Part shown: positions 10,199-18,038 of the stretch, one piece after another
Position numbering within the stretch: position 1 is the first letter of the stretch
Layout of the letters: every line of letters starts with the position of its first letter
NCBI RefSeq assembly: GCF_017539065.1
Contig: NZ_JAFYHP010000016.1
Span: forward strand, 124,001-188,000
Reading direction: 5' to 3'
Source: Methanobrevibacter sp.
GTDB lineage: Archaea; Methanobacteriota; Methanobacteria; Methanobacteriales; Methanobacteriaceae
DNA: 64,000 bases
Translations under genes and position numbers: made by a program
Notes under the pieces: model-generated
The model's database searches: none
Seen by the model: only the letters and a program-made list of their open reading frames with translations
Told to the model about the DNA's origin: nothing

Positions 10199-11158
10199 TT
10201 ATTTTTTTAAAAATTTAAAAGTATTAATAATTAATCTGTATTCGATTTTAAAATAGTTTTTTGTATTTTTGGATTCGAATTTGACTTTTTGAATTTTACT
10301 TCTTGTAGATAAACCTTCACGAATACCCGCCAAGTAAATTGAACCGAACCCTTTTTTTAAAAAGAACAAATATTTGATGAAAAATCCTAAAAATAAAAAT
10401 ATGAAATTAATAATTTTCAATGGAACAGGTAAGTTTTTGTAAACAACCCAGACATTATTTCTAGCCGCCAGGCGAACTTTAAATTCATTATATCTGCTTC
10501 CGCTTGTTGCACTGCCAATATGATAAACTATCGCATCCGGACATAACAAATTCCTATAACCATTTATTCTTGACCTGATTGCCAAATCCACATCTTCCAT
10601 ATAAGCAAAGAAATTATTATCAAACATTCCAATTTCGTTTAAGAGCGATTTTTTATACATTGCTGCGCCAGCACATGCGGAGAATATTTCGCAAACCTCA
10701 GTGTACTCGTTTGAATTGTGATTTTCGCCTGTTTTTTTAGTCCAAGCAAGTAAATTATACTCATCGCCAACATCATCAATTAAATCTTTATTGTTATATT
10801 GAAGCATTTTAGCCTGAAGAGAAAATATGTTATTGTCAGATGAGATTAAATCAACCAACGCCTTAATAGAACCTTTTTTAATTTCAGTATCATTATTTAG
10901 AGAAAAAATATATTCATACTTAGCTTGTGATATTCCTTGATTAACCGCCGGAGAAAAACCTAAGTTCTCTTCGTTTTCGATTAATATGACAGGGAAATTG
11001 AATGAACTGTTTTTAATATACTCTTTACTGTTATCAGTTGATCCATTATCAACTATAATAACTTCCCCAATTAATTCCGAATCATTATTCAATGACTCAA
11101 AAAAGGTTTTTAAGAATCTTTCTCCATTATAATTTGGCGTTACGACTGAAACTTTCAT
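10199..11158 (-). CDS. GT2-family glycosyltransferase
   Basis: A 319-residue GT2 enzyme of the same family as its downstream neighbour but clearly diverged. It begins KVSVVTPNYNGERFLKTF, has IVDNGSTDNS and the metal-binding NDT in FSLNNDTEIK, then SACAGAAMYKKSLLNEIG and AYMEDVDLAIRSR. A hydrophobic C-terminal segment near residues 250-275 (IINFIFLFLGFFIKYLFF) probably anchors it to the membrane. It is separated from the next gene upstream by 4 bases. It is expected to add a sugar to a lipid-linked repeat unit at the cytoplasmic face; donor and acceptor are not inferable. Confidence 0.9.
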   Translation of the reverse strand: MKVSVVTPNYNGERFLKTFFESLNNDSELIGEVIIVDNGSTDNSKEYIKNSSFNFPVILIENEENLGFSPAVNQGISQAKYEYIFSLNNDTEIKKGSIKALVDLISSDNNIFSLQAKMLQYNNKDLIDDVGDEYNLLAWTKKTGENHNSNEYTEVCEIFSACAGAAMYKKSLLNEIGMFDNNFFAYMEDVDLAIRSRINGYRNLLCPDAIVYHIGSATSGSRYNEFKVRLAARNNVWVVYKNLPVPLKIINFIFLFLGFFIKYLFFLKKGFGSIYLAGIREGLSTRSKIQKVKFESKNTKNYFKIEYRLIINTFKFLKK

Positions 11159-11162
11159 GTTA

Positions 11163-12119
11163 TCAAATTGAATTTTTAAATTTTTTCCATAGTTTATAGT
11201 ATAGTTTTGGATTTAATAAAAATAATTTTATTTTTAATTTAAATTTACTATCTCCTTGGAATTTAGACAGTTTTTCAAGTAAATTCAACTCCTTCATTTT
11301 ACTCAATACTTCATCAAAATCATAACCATTGTAAAAAAAGAAGTTCATATTTCCAAATATTGCTTTTGGAATTCTAGAAGTTGTTATCAAATCAGCAAGT
11401 TCAGGTTTATTATTTTTTCTGTAAAATTCACCTATTCCCTCAAAAATTTTAACAATGCCGAATCTTTTATATTCGCTTGTTTTAATTGCTGAATCTGAGT
11501 GCTGGACATAATAATAAGTTACTTCATTGTTAATAGCTATCTCATCACCATAGTTTAATGCTTTGTGTGCAAATTCTGTATCTTCACCATAAATCGTGCC
11601 TGGAGTGAATTTAATATTATTATTTTTAATTATATCCGCCTTATACATTAGTTGGAAGAAATTGAAAGTGATTTGCATATTCAACTCCATCTTAATGAAG
11701 TCATAAGTCGAAATCAGATTTTGCGGATAGGTATCAAGATTTGTTAGTTTTTCTCCTTCTTTTTTAGCATATAATGTTAAGCTAAAATCTGTTTTGCCAT
11801 TATATAAGCTTGACAGGTGATTTTTTGAAATATAATCATCTGCATCAACAAAAACTAAATAATCCCCTTGTGACTCATCAATACCGACATTTCTTGCAAC
11901 ACTAACCCCCTTGTTTTCTTGGTGGATAACTTTATGTGGTATTTTACAATCGCCTAAACAGTGATTAATTATTTCTAGACTATCGTCAGTTGAGCCATCA
12001 TCAACGACGATGATTTCAAAACCATCAAAATCTTGAGTAATGATTGAATCTAAAGTTTTACTTATATACTGTGAAGCATTGTAAACTGGAACAATTACGC
12101 TAACTTTAAAATTATCCAT
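11163..12119 (-). CDS. GT2-family glycosyltransferase
   Basis: A 318-residue enzyme of the capsular GT2 subgroup. The N-terminus reads VSVIVPVYNASQYISKTLDS, with VVDDGSTDDS and the DADD metal-binding motif in YLVFVDADDYIS, then GEDTEFAHKALNYGD. The C-terminal part is less conserved and carries no clear membrane helix. It lies 4 bases after the glycerophosphotransferase gene, so tight translational linkage is likely. This subgroup commonly adds hexoses or HexNAc in teichoic-acid-like or capsular polymers; that is family knowledge, not something this sequence proves. Confidence 0.9.
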   Translation of the reverse strand: MDNFKVSVIVPVYNASQYISKTLDSIITQDFDGFEIIVVDDGSTDDSLEIINHCLGDCKIPHKVIHQENKGVSVARNVGIDESQGDYLVFVDADDYISKNHLSSLYNGKTDFSLTLYAKKEGEKLTNLDTYPQNLISTYDFIKMELNMQITFNFFQLMYKADIIKNNNIKFTPGTIYGEDTEFAHKALNYGDEIAINNEVTYYYVQHSDSAIKTSEYKRFGIVKIFEGIGEFYRKNNKPELADLITTSRIPKAIFGNMNFFFYNGYDFDEVLSKMKELNLLEKLSKFQGDSKFKLKIKLFLLNPKLYYKLWKKFKNSI

Positions 12120-12123
12120 TTTA

Positions 12124-13209
12124 TCAACCTCTATTTAATAAGTAATCTACGATTCTTTCAGATGAATGGCCATCAATTTCATCAAATTGTGTTTTAACAA
12201 AATCGGATATCTTGCCTTTATCAAACCGGCCATCTTTTATTACGTCAATCAATTCATCTGATGTGTAAACAATTGGTCCGGGAACGGTTGTTTTAAAATC
12301 ATAGTAAAATCCACGTTCATTAGCTAAATAATAATCTAAATCATAAGTGAAAAATACTGTAGGCTTATTTAAAACAGAATATTCAATCATTATAGATGAG
12401 TAATCAGTGATTAAAATATCGCTGATTAACATTAATTCCTGTTCGCTTTCAAAATCGCTTACATCGACATATCGGCTATTGGATGAAATATCCTCTTTAT
12501 AAAAATTCTTAATTTTGGGATGAAGTCTTAAAGCTAAAACATACTCCGAACCTAATTCCTGATTAAATTTCTCTAAATCGAGGAAATCGAATACATTATT
12601 ATATTTTTCTTCATCTCTAAAGGTTGGAGCATATAAAATGATTTTTTTATCCGGCGGAATATTTACTTTTTGACAAAAATCTTGTTTTAATTTATCTAAA
12701 TCATGATTTTCAAAATAATAATCCATTCTTGGGAGGCCTAACGGTTTTATCTTATCATTAGACATTTGAAAAGCTTCACTATAATATTCAATGATATTTT
12801 TTGAAGTAACAATTAAATAATCGGTATTGTCAGAAATTTTACTTAAAATTTCTCGACTTTCTAAATCGACAGATCCTCCAAATTTTTTTGAAGCCCCCGG
12901 AGCATGCCATAACTGTACAATAGTATTTTCATCTTTAAAATCCATGAAGGCAAGCGGGAAAAAGTTATCGTTTAAGAAGATATATTTGGAGCTTGATAAT
13001 TTTTTAAAACTATTAAAAGATAATTTGTCTTTATAAAAAAAGTGGAATTTGAAATCTCCTCTTTTTTCAAATTCTTTTTTGATATAATCTAAATTTCCTT
13101 TAAAGGATTCTCTAGAATCAATAATGAAAGAAACTCTATTTTTTTCAACATCATTATGGTTGAATAGCTTAAAGATTAAACCATAAACCTTATGTTTTAA
13201 ATATGACAT
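12124..13209 (-). CDS. CDP-glycerol:glycerophosphotransferase family protein (TagB/TagF-like)
   Basis: A 361-residue member of the CDP-glycerol glycerophosphotransferase family (PF04464). Motifs in order are QLWHAPGASKKFGG, TSKNIIEYYSEAF, the GLPRMDYYF segment, LYAPTFRDE, ALRLHPKIK, and the donor-binding DILITDYSSIMIEYS followed by KPTVFF. In bacteria these enzymes build wall teichoic acid or transfer alditol phosphates to glycans, and the nucleotide-binding His and Ser-Ser motifs are all present here. It lies in an operon with three GT2 enzymes and a sugar-phosphate transferase, which suggests a phosphodiester-containing surface glycan. The true donor may not be CDP-glycerol; no tagD-like cytidylyltransferase was seen in the window. 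Confidence 0.88.
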   Translation of the reverse strand: MSYLKHKVYGLIFKLFNHNDVEKNRVSFIIDSRESFKGNLDYIKKEFEKRGDFKFHFFYKDKLSFNSFKKLSSSKYIFLNDNFFPLAFMDFKDENTIVQLWHAPGASKKFGGSVDLESREILSKISDNTDYLIVTSKNIIEYYSEAFQMSNDKIKPLGLPRMDYYFENHDLDKLKQDFCQKVNIPPDKKIILYAPTFRDEEKYNNVFDFLDLEKFNQELGSEYVLALRLHPKIKNFYKEDISSNSRYVDVSDFESEQELMLISDILITDYSSIMIEYSVLNKPTVFFTYDLDYYLANERGFYYDFKTTVPGPIVYTSDELIDVIKDGRFDKGKISDFVKTQFDEIDGHSSERIVDYLLNRG

Positions 13210-13215
13210 GATTAT

Positions 13216-13497
13216 CTAGTGGAAAAATGCTATCATTCCCGGAATTGACTCAGCCATTGCTTGAATACCTAAAATGAAAATTGCCAAACCACCTATAAAA
13301 TTAATGTACCTAGCATATTTCATGGCGAACCTTGTACCAAAGGTTCCGATTAAAAGCCAGCAAATTACAGCTATAAAACTTAAAATAGCTAAAACGACTG
13401 GATCAACATGGGCTGCGACACCTTGAGCTGCTAAAATTAAGTTTTCAATGTTTCCAAAAACTAATAAAGGTAAAAAATGTTTAATTTCTGGATCCAT
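13216..13497 (-). CDS. Small three-helix membrane protein, paralogue B
   Basis: A 93-residue hydrophobic protein with three probable membrane helices. It is paralogous to the gene just upstream: both share FGNIENL at 14-20, WLLIGT at 47-52 and INFIGGLAIFILG or its DFIGGLAIFILG equivalent near 65-77. The loop between helices two and three is basic (R56, K60, R63), which by the positive-inside rule puts it in the cytoplasm. A conserved acidic residue, E18, lies inside helix one. It is 1 base after its paralogue and 6 bases before the glycerophosphotransferase gene, so it belongs to the glycan operon. Function unknown; half of a small transporter or lipid-carrier flippase is my inference. Confidence 0.8.
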   Translation of the reverse strand: MDPEIKHFLPLLVFGNIENLILAAQGVAAHVDPVVLAILSFIAVICWLLIGTFGTRFAMKYARYINFIGGLAIFILGIQAMAESIPGMIAFFH

Positions 13498-13498
13498 A

Positions 13499-13765
13499 TC
13501 ATTCGCCCCTTATAGAAGTTATCATTGCTTGGGCTCCTAAAATAAAAATAGCTAGTCCACCAATGAAATCAATAAAATCAACATAATCAATTAATAGTTG
13601 TGTTCCTAAAGTCCCAATAAGCAACCATAAAGCAACACAAATAAAACTTGCAATTCCTAATTTAAGGGGATTAACACCTGCTACAACACCTTGTGAGGAT
13701 AAAACCAAGTTTTCAATATTTCCAAATACAATTAGTCCCACAAAAGGCAAATATTGCTCCAACAT
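13499..13765 (-). CDS. Small three-helix membrane protein, paralogue A
   Basis: An 88-residue hydrophobic paralogue of the preceding entry and the first gene of the lower glycan operon. A GGTGATTAA ribosome-binding site precedes the ATG. The three positions that are basic in the partner are neutral or acidic here (Q56, D60, D63), while K35 falls in the first loop, so the predicted orientation in the membrane is opposite. It has the same FGNIENL motif and E18. A pair of homologues with an odd helix number and opposite charge bias is what one expects of an antiparallel heterodimer. TerC-, LysE- or SMR-type assignments were considered; none is convincing by eye. Confidence 0.8.
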   Translation of the reverse strand: MLEQYLPFVGLIVFGNIENLVLSSQGVVAGVNPLKLGIASFICVALWLLIGTLGTQLLIDYVDFIDFIGGLAIFILGAQAMITSIRGE

Positions 13766-13962
13766 TTAATCACCATTTTCCCAATAATTTAATGTATATA
13801 CAATTAAGAATATTAATGAATAGTAATATATAAAATTATCTTAAATTCAATGAAATTTATTAGATTTCATGATGAAAAAGGATAAATATAATCTATTCAA
13901 TCAATTAAATTATTTAAACAAAATTAAAAAAAATAATAAAAAAATGAACATTATAAAATTAA

Positions 13963-13984
13963 GAGGTGTATTTCAAGTGTAAAA
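13963..13984 (-). repeat. Isolated origin-recognition-type box (mini-ORB) downstream of rfbB
   Basis: The + strand reads GAGGTGTATTTCAAGTGTAA, so the box in the TTACACTTGAAAT orientation is on the minus strand. It includes both the TTTCAAGTGTAA core and the flanking GAGGTG string of the origin boxes at 45.1-45.5 kb. It lies 3 bases after the rfbB stop in the only sizeable gap between the two glycan operons, about 31 kb from the origin. Only one copy is present here. Confidence 0.75.
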
Positions 13985-13987
13985 TCA

Positions 13988-14995
13988 CTATCTATTTTCG
14001 TACATTTCTTTATAATACTCCTGATATTTTCCGCTCTTAACTTGATTAGTCCAATCCTGATTATCAAGATACCATTGAATTGTTTCTTTAATACCAATTT
14101 CAAAGGTATAATCTGGTGACCAACCTAATTCTTCTTGAATTTTTGTTGAATCAATTGCATAACGTCTGTCATGGCCTAATCGGTCAGTTACAAATTCGAT
14201 TAATGATTCATCTTTACCTAATGTTTCAAGAATTAATTTAACAATAAAAATGTTTTCTTTCTCATTGTTTCCGCCAATGTTATAGACTTCACCAACTTTT
14301 CCCTCATGCAAAACTAAATCAATAGCGGTACAATGGTCATGTACATGTAACCAATCGCGAATATTTTTTCCATCACCATAAACGGGTAACTTTTTATCTT
14401 CTAAAGTATTTGAAATCATTAAAGGAATTAATTTTTCTGGAAATTGATAAGGCCCATAATTATTTGAACAACGTGTAATATTTATTGGTAAATCAAAAGT
14501 TTCAAAGTATGCTCTTGTAATAAAATCCCCACCAGCTTTAGAAGCTGAATATGGACTATTAGGTTGTAATGGAGTAGTTTCAGTGAAATATCCATTTTTG
14601 CCTAAAGTGCCGTAAACTTCATCAGTAGAAATTTGAATGTATCTATCCACACCATATTCTTTAGCTGCATTTAAAAGTACTTGAGTTCCCAAGACATTTG
14701 ATTTAATAAATATTTCCGGATCTGTTATACTTCTATCAACATGGGTTTCAGCTGCAAAGTTAATAACATAATCACATTTTTGAACTAAATCATCAACGAC
14801 ACTTTTATCCCTAATATCACCTTTAACAAAAGTGTAATTATCTTTATCTTCAATATCTTTTAAGTTTTCAAGGTTTCCGCAGTATGTAAGAGCATCTAAA
14901 TTAATTATATGATAATCTGAGTATTTATTAACCATGTATCTTACAAAATTACTTCCAATAAATCCTGCTCCGCCTGTTACTAAAATATTTGTCAT
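13988..14995 (-). CDS. rfbB: dTDP-glucose 4,6-dehydratase
   Basis: Second enzyme of dTDP-L-rhamnose synthesis, converting dTDP-glucose to the 4-keto-6-deoxy intermediate using bound NAD. The 335-residue product is an extended short-chain dehydrogenase with the N-terminal GGAGFIGSNFVRY, the STDEVYG motif, the catalytic YSASKAGGD (Tyr-x-x-x-Lys), RCSNNYGPYQFPEKLIP and GDGKNIRDWLHV. The ATG at 14995 is preferred: the GTG at 15004 is the core of a GTGAT ribosome-binding site. It is the last gene of the rhamnose operon, 8 bases after rfbC. Confidence 0.97.
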   Translation of the reverse strand: MTNILVTGGAGFIGSNFVRYMVNKYSDYHIINLDALTYCGNLENLKDIEDKDNYTFVKGDIRDKSVVDDLVQKCDYVINFAAETHVDRSITDPEIFIKSNVLGTQVLLNAAKEYGVDRYIQISTDEVYGTLGKNGYFTETTPLQPNSPYSASKAGGDFITRAYFETFDLPINITRCSNNYGPYQFPEKLIPLMISNTLEDKKLPVYGDGKNIRDWLHVHDHCTAIDLVLHEGKVGEVYNIGGNNEKENIFIVKLILETLGKDESLIEFVTDRLGHDRRYAIDSTKIQEELGWSPDYTFEIGIKETIQWYLDNQDWTNQVKSGKYQEYYKEMYENR

Positions 14996-15003
14996 AATAA
15001 TCA

Positions 15004-15561
15004 CTAATATTTAATTTGAGATTCTTTGAAGCATTTAAATTCCTTATCCTTTTCTGATAAAATTAACTCATCTATTCCATCTAATGGCCAATCAATTCCA
15101 ATATCTTCATCATCCCATTTAATTCCACTTTCATCTTCACCATGATAGAATTCTGTACATTTATATAAAAATTCGGCCTCATCAGACAATACTAAAAACC
15201 CATGGGCAAATTTTGGCGGAATATACATTTGTTTTTTATTCTCTTCAGATAAAATCTCACCATGCCACTTGCCATAAGTCGGGGAATCTCCCCTCAAGTC
15301 GACGCCAACATCAAAGACTTTACCTTTAATAACACGCACTAACTTTCCTTGCGGATATTTTAATTGTAAATGTAGGCCTCTTAATACTCCTTTTGTTGAT
15401 TTTGATTGGTTATCTTGAACGAAAGTTAAATCATGACCCGCTTCTTTAAATTCATTTTCCTGATATGTTTCCATGAAGTATCCTCTATTGTCTTCAAAAA
15501 CAGTAGGCTCAACCACAAACATGCCTTCAATTTCAGTTTCTATGAATTTAAATTTACCCAT
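15004..15561 (-). CDS. rfbC: dTDP-4-dehydrorhamnose 3,5-epimerase
   Basis: A 185-residue cupin-fold epimerase, the third enzyme of the dTDP-rhamnose pathway. Motifs are [33 protein letters not shown] (with the catalytic His), [18 protein letters not shown] and [10 protein letters not shown]. The start MGKFKFIE at 15561 is chosen because AGGTG lies a few bases upstream and because the family begins here; a longer frame to 15621 would add an unconserved extension lying inside rfbA. The gene overlaps the rfbA stop by 8 bases, indicating translational coupling. Confidence 0.96.
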   Translation of the reverse strand: MGKFKFIETEIEGMFVVEPTVFEDNRGYFMETYQENEFKEAGHDLTFVQDNQSKSTKGVLRGLHLQLKYPQGKLVRVIKGKVFDVGVDLRGDSPTYGKWHGEILSEENKKQMYIPPKFAHGFLVLSDEAEFLYKCTEFYHGEDESGIKWDDEDIGIDWPLDGIDELILSEKDKEFKCFKESQIKY

Positions 15562-16432
15562 CATTACACCTTTTAGATAATTTAAATAAGTATTCGCCAT
15601 AATCTGTTTTTTTAAGCTCATTAGCTGTTTTCAATAATTGTTTTTCATCAATGTATCCCTTAAGATATGCAATTTCTTCAAGACACGCAATGTAAAGACT
15701 TTGTCTTTTTTGAACTGTTTCAATGAAGTTTGCTGCTTCAAGAAGACCCTCATGAGTTCCTGTATCTAGCCATGCCATGCCACGACCCAGTAACTCTACC
15801 TTAAGTTTTCCGCGCTTTAAATATTCTTCATTAACTGATGTAATTTCAACTTCACCTCTTTCAGATGGTTCGACATTTTTTGCAATTTCAATTACATCAT
15901 TATCATAGAAATAAAGTCCGGGGACTATATAATTTGATTTTGGTTCCTTTGGCTTTTCTTCAATAGACAATACATTCCACTCATCATCAAATTCAACAAC
16001 GCCAAAAGCTTCGGGATTATTAGTATAATAACCAAATATTACAGCACCTTCATCTAGACTAATTGCTCTTTCAAGAATTTCAGTGAATCTGTGTCCATGA
16101 AATATGTTATCGCCTAAAATTAGTGCAACATTATCATCACCTATGAAATCTTCACCTATTATAAATGCTTCTGCAAGACCGTTTGGATTTTCTTGAGCTG
16201 CATATTCAAATCTGATACCTAAACTTGATCCATCCCCTAACAAATCCTTAAACATTGGTAAATCCCTAGGAGTTGAAATAATCAGAATTTCTTTGATACC
16301 TGCAAGCATTAAAACTGAAATAGGATAATAAATCATTGGCTTATCATAAAGTGGCAATAATTGTTTAGAAATCGCTTTGGTAATAGGATATAAACGAGTT
16401 CCAGAACCGCCAGCTAATACAATACCTTTCAT
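15554..16432 (-). CDS. rfbA: Glucose-1-phosphate thymidylyltransferase
   Basis: First enzyme of dTDP-rhamnose synthesis, making dTDP-glucose from dTTP and glucose 1-phosphate. The 292-residue product has the signature [37 protein letters not shown], the metal-binding LGDNIFHG and [11 protein letters not shown], plus [16 protein letters not shown]. Length and motif order match bacterial RmlA. It lies 16 bases downstream of the barstar-like gene and overlaps rfbC, in the operon rfbD-barnase-barstar-rfbA-rfbC-rfbB. Confidence 0.97.
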   Translation of the reverse strand: MKGIVLAGGSGTRLYPITKAISKQLLPLYDKPMIYYPISVLMLAGIKEILIISTPRDLPMFKDLLGDGSSLGIRFEYAAQENPNGLAEAFIIGEDFIGDDNVALILGDNIFHGHRFTEILERAISLDEGAVIFGYYTNNPEAFGVVEFDDEWNVLSIEEKPKEPKSNYIVPGLYFYDNDVIEIAKNVEPSERGEVEITSVNEEYLKRGKLKVELLGRGMAWLDTGTHEGLLEAANFIETVQKRQSLYIACLEEIAYLKGYIDEKQLLKTANELKKTDYGEYLFKLSKRCNDG

Positions 16433-16448
16433 AATATCACTTTATTTT

Positions 16449-16676
16449 TCATATTATATTAAATTTTAATGATTCGTTCTCATTAGCTGCATCTTTAAAA
16501 GTTTCAATAATCTCCTCATCAACTTCGTCTGCATTAATTAAATCAATTTCGCAATCCATCTCAGTGAGACAATCATATAATGCATCTAAATTTTTTCCAT
16601 AATAATCTGGTAAACCTAATGCTTCCATCAAATAGTCATGGCCCTCTTTTTTAATTAAATTTCCATCCAATTGCAT
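16449..16676 (-). CDS. Barstar-like ribonuclease inhibitor
   Basis: A 75-residue acidic protein of the barstar family (PF01337). The key segment LPDYYGKNLDALYDCLTE (residues 22-39) aligns with the barstar helix that plugs the barnase active site. D35, matching barstar D39, and D31, matching D35, are both present, as is the paired tyrosine (Y25, Y26) matching the Y29 region. The usual Trp38 is Tyr34 and the E76 equivalent is probably D62. It lacks a signal peptide, so it should stay in the cytoplasm and protect the producer. It starts 2 bases after the stop of the barnase-like gene, the classic toxin-immunity order. It is slightly shorter than the 89-residue Bacillus protein. Confidence 0.9.
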   Translation of the reverse strand: MQLDGNLIKKEGHDYLMEALGLPDYYGKNLDALYDCLTEMDCEIDLINADEVDEEIIETFKDAANENESLKFNII

Positions 16677-16678
16677 TT

Positions 16679-17128
16679 TTAAACCTCTGTAAATGTATTA
16701 TAATGATCATCAGTGTAATATACTTTATAATCGCCTGTATTGTAAACTATTCTCTCAGCTCCACGACTAGTTCCGTTAGCATTAATATCACATTCAATGT
16801 ATTTTGAATCGCTGTCTGGAAGTATGTGTTGACGATTAGTGAATGTATCTCCACCTATACTTTTTCCCGGAGCATATTTTTTAAGTGGTCCTCCATTCCA
16901 GCCCAGGTCCCTCGCTTCATTTTTTGTTATATAATTGCTTGGAAGCTTATGAAACTCTTTGATATATGCCGCAACTTCATCTACAGTACAATATTGGCCA
17001 TCTTCAACAACGTTGACATCAGTTGAATCATCACCAAAATTTAAAAAGTCAAAAAATCCTGCACTCACAGCAGAAATACTAAATATTGCAACGATTAACG
17101 CAATGATTAAAACTAATCTTTTATTCAT
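16679..17128 (-). CDS. Secreted barnase-like guanyl-preferring ribonuclease
   Basis: A 149-residue protein with an N-terminal Sec-type signal (MNKR, then a hydrophobic run ending in VSA at 21-23) and a mature domain of the microbial RNase N1/T1 family (PF00545). The domain is close to Bacillus barnase: YIKEFHKLPSNYITKNEA, PGKSIGGDTFTNRQ and YTDDHYNTFT are near-identical stretches. All catalytic residues are kept: K69 (barnase K27), R99 (R59), E112 (E73), R122 (R83), R126 (R87) and H142 (H102). It should cleave RNA outside the cell or act on other cells. It overlaps the end of rfbD by 4 bases and is followed by the barstar-like gene, so it is embedded in the rhamnose operon. Confidence 0.92.
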   Translation of the reverse strand: MNKRLVLIIALIVAIFSISAVSAGFFDFLNFGDDSTDVNVVEDGQYCTVDEVAAYIKEFHKLPSNYITKNEARDLGWNGGPLKKYAPGKSIGGDTFTNRQHILPDSDSKYIECDINANGTSRGAERIVYNTGDYKVYYTDDHYNTFTEV

Positions 17129-17964
17129 ATTATCAACTCAATATACTCTTTTATTGCATCTTTATAATCCCTAAGTGGTTTAAATCCTTTCTCAATCCAA
17201 TTTTTATTTTCCAGAACAGAATAGCTTGGCCTTGGTGCCGGCCTTGCAAACTCCGATGCTGTAACAGGAATGACATTAACGTCCTTTCCTGCTATTTCAA
17301 AAATGTATTTTGCAAATTCACACCATGAACAGCTTCCGGAATTAGTTAAATGATAAATTCCATAATAATCCGTTTCAATTAATTCGCCGATTCCTCTTGC
17401 CAAATCCAAAGTATAAGTCGGAGTTCCAACTTCATCATATACAACAGTGATTTCAGAGTGATTTTCAGCTAATTCAAGCATTGTTTTTGGGAAATTGCGA
17501 CCGTTGATTCCATATAGCCAAGCAGTTCTTACTATGAAATATTTATCAAGAATTTCTTGTATTGCCTCTTCTCCTTTGAGTTTGCTTTTGCCGTAAATGC
17601 TTATTGGCCCAATTTCGCCATCTTCCTGTATTGGTTCAGTTGCACTGCCATCAAAAACATAATCAGTGCTTATATGAACTAACGGACAATCCACTTCCCT
17701 ACAAGCCAAAGCCAAATTTCCGACCCCTTCACCATTAACCCTATAAGCTAACTCATGTTTCTCTTCACACCCATCAACATCAGTATAAGCTGCTGAATTA
17801 ATAACAATGTCGGGTTTAACATTACAAATATATTCGATTGTCTGTTTTTTATTTGTAATATCCATTATTTTTGAAGTTGTAAGAATTAGATCATGCCTTT
17901 CATCTAAAACATTAATTAAATCATGGCCCAGCATTCCATTAGAACCTGTTATTAAAATCTTCAT
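17125..17964 (-). CDS. rfbD: dTDP-4-dehydrorhamnose reductase
   Basis: Last enzyme of dTDP-L-rhamnose synthesis, an NAD(P)H-dependent short-chain reductase. The 279-residue product shows KILITGSNGMLGHDL, NSAAYTDVDGCE, the HISTDYVFDG motif, catalytic YGKSKLKGE and RTAWLYG. The ATG at 17964 is chosen because the GTG at 17973 is part of a GTGAT ribosome-binding site. It is the promoter-proximal gene of the rhamnose operon and is transcribed divergently from wecC across a short AT-rich gap. Confidence 0.96.
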   Translation of the reverse strand: MKILITGSNGMLGHDLINVLDERHDLILTTSKIMDITNKKQTIEYICNVKPDIVINSAAYTDVDGCEEKHELAYRVNGEGVGNLALACREVDCPLVHISTDYVFDGSATEPIQEDGEIGPISIYGKSKLKGEEAIQEILDKYFIVRTAWLYGINGRNFPKTMLELAENHSEITVVYDEVGTPTYTLDLARGIGELIETDYYGIYHLTNSGSCSWCEFAKYIFEIAGKDVNVIPVTASEFARPAPRPSYSVLENKNWIEKGFKPLRDYKDAIKEYIELII

Positions 17965-18038
17965 AGTAATCACTTAAAACTTTAATAATTAGTTTTTATA
18001 TATATTAAATGTAATATTTATAGAAAGGAGTTAGAATT

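Noticed and set aside
13216..13765. The two small membrane genes as one frameshifted gene
   Set aside because: Each has its own start region, they are paralogous over their full length rather than two different halves, and the charge pattern argues for two functional proteins.
15562..15621. Longer N-terminus for rfbC
   Set aside because: The extra residues lie within rfbA, are not conserved in the family, and a proper AGGTG site precedes the internal ATG.
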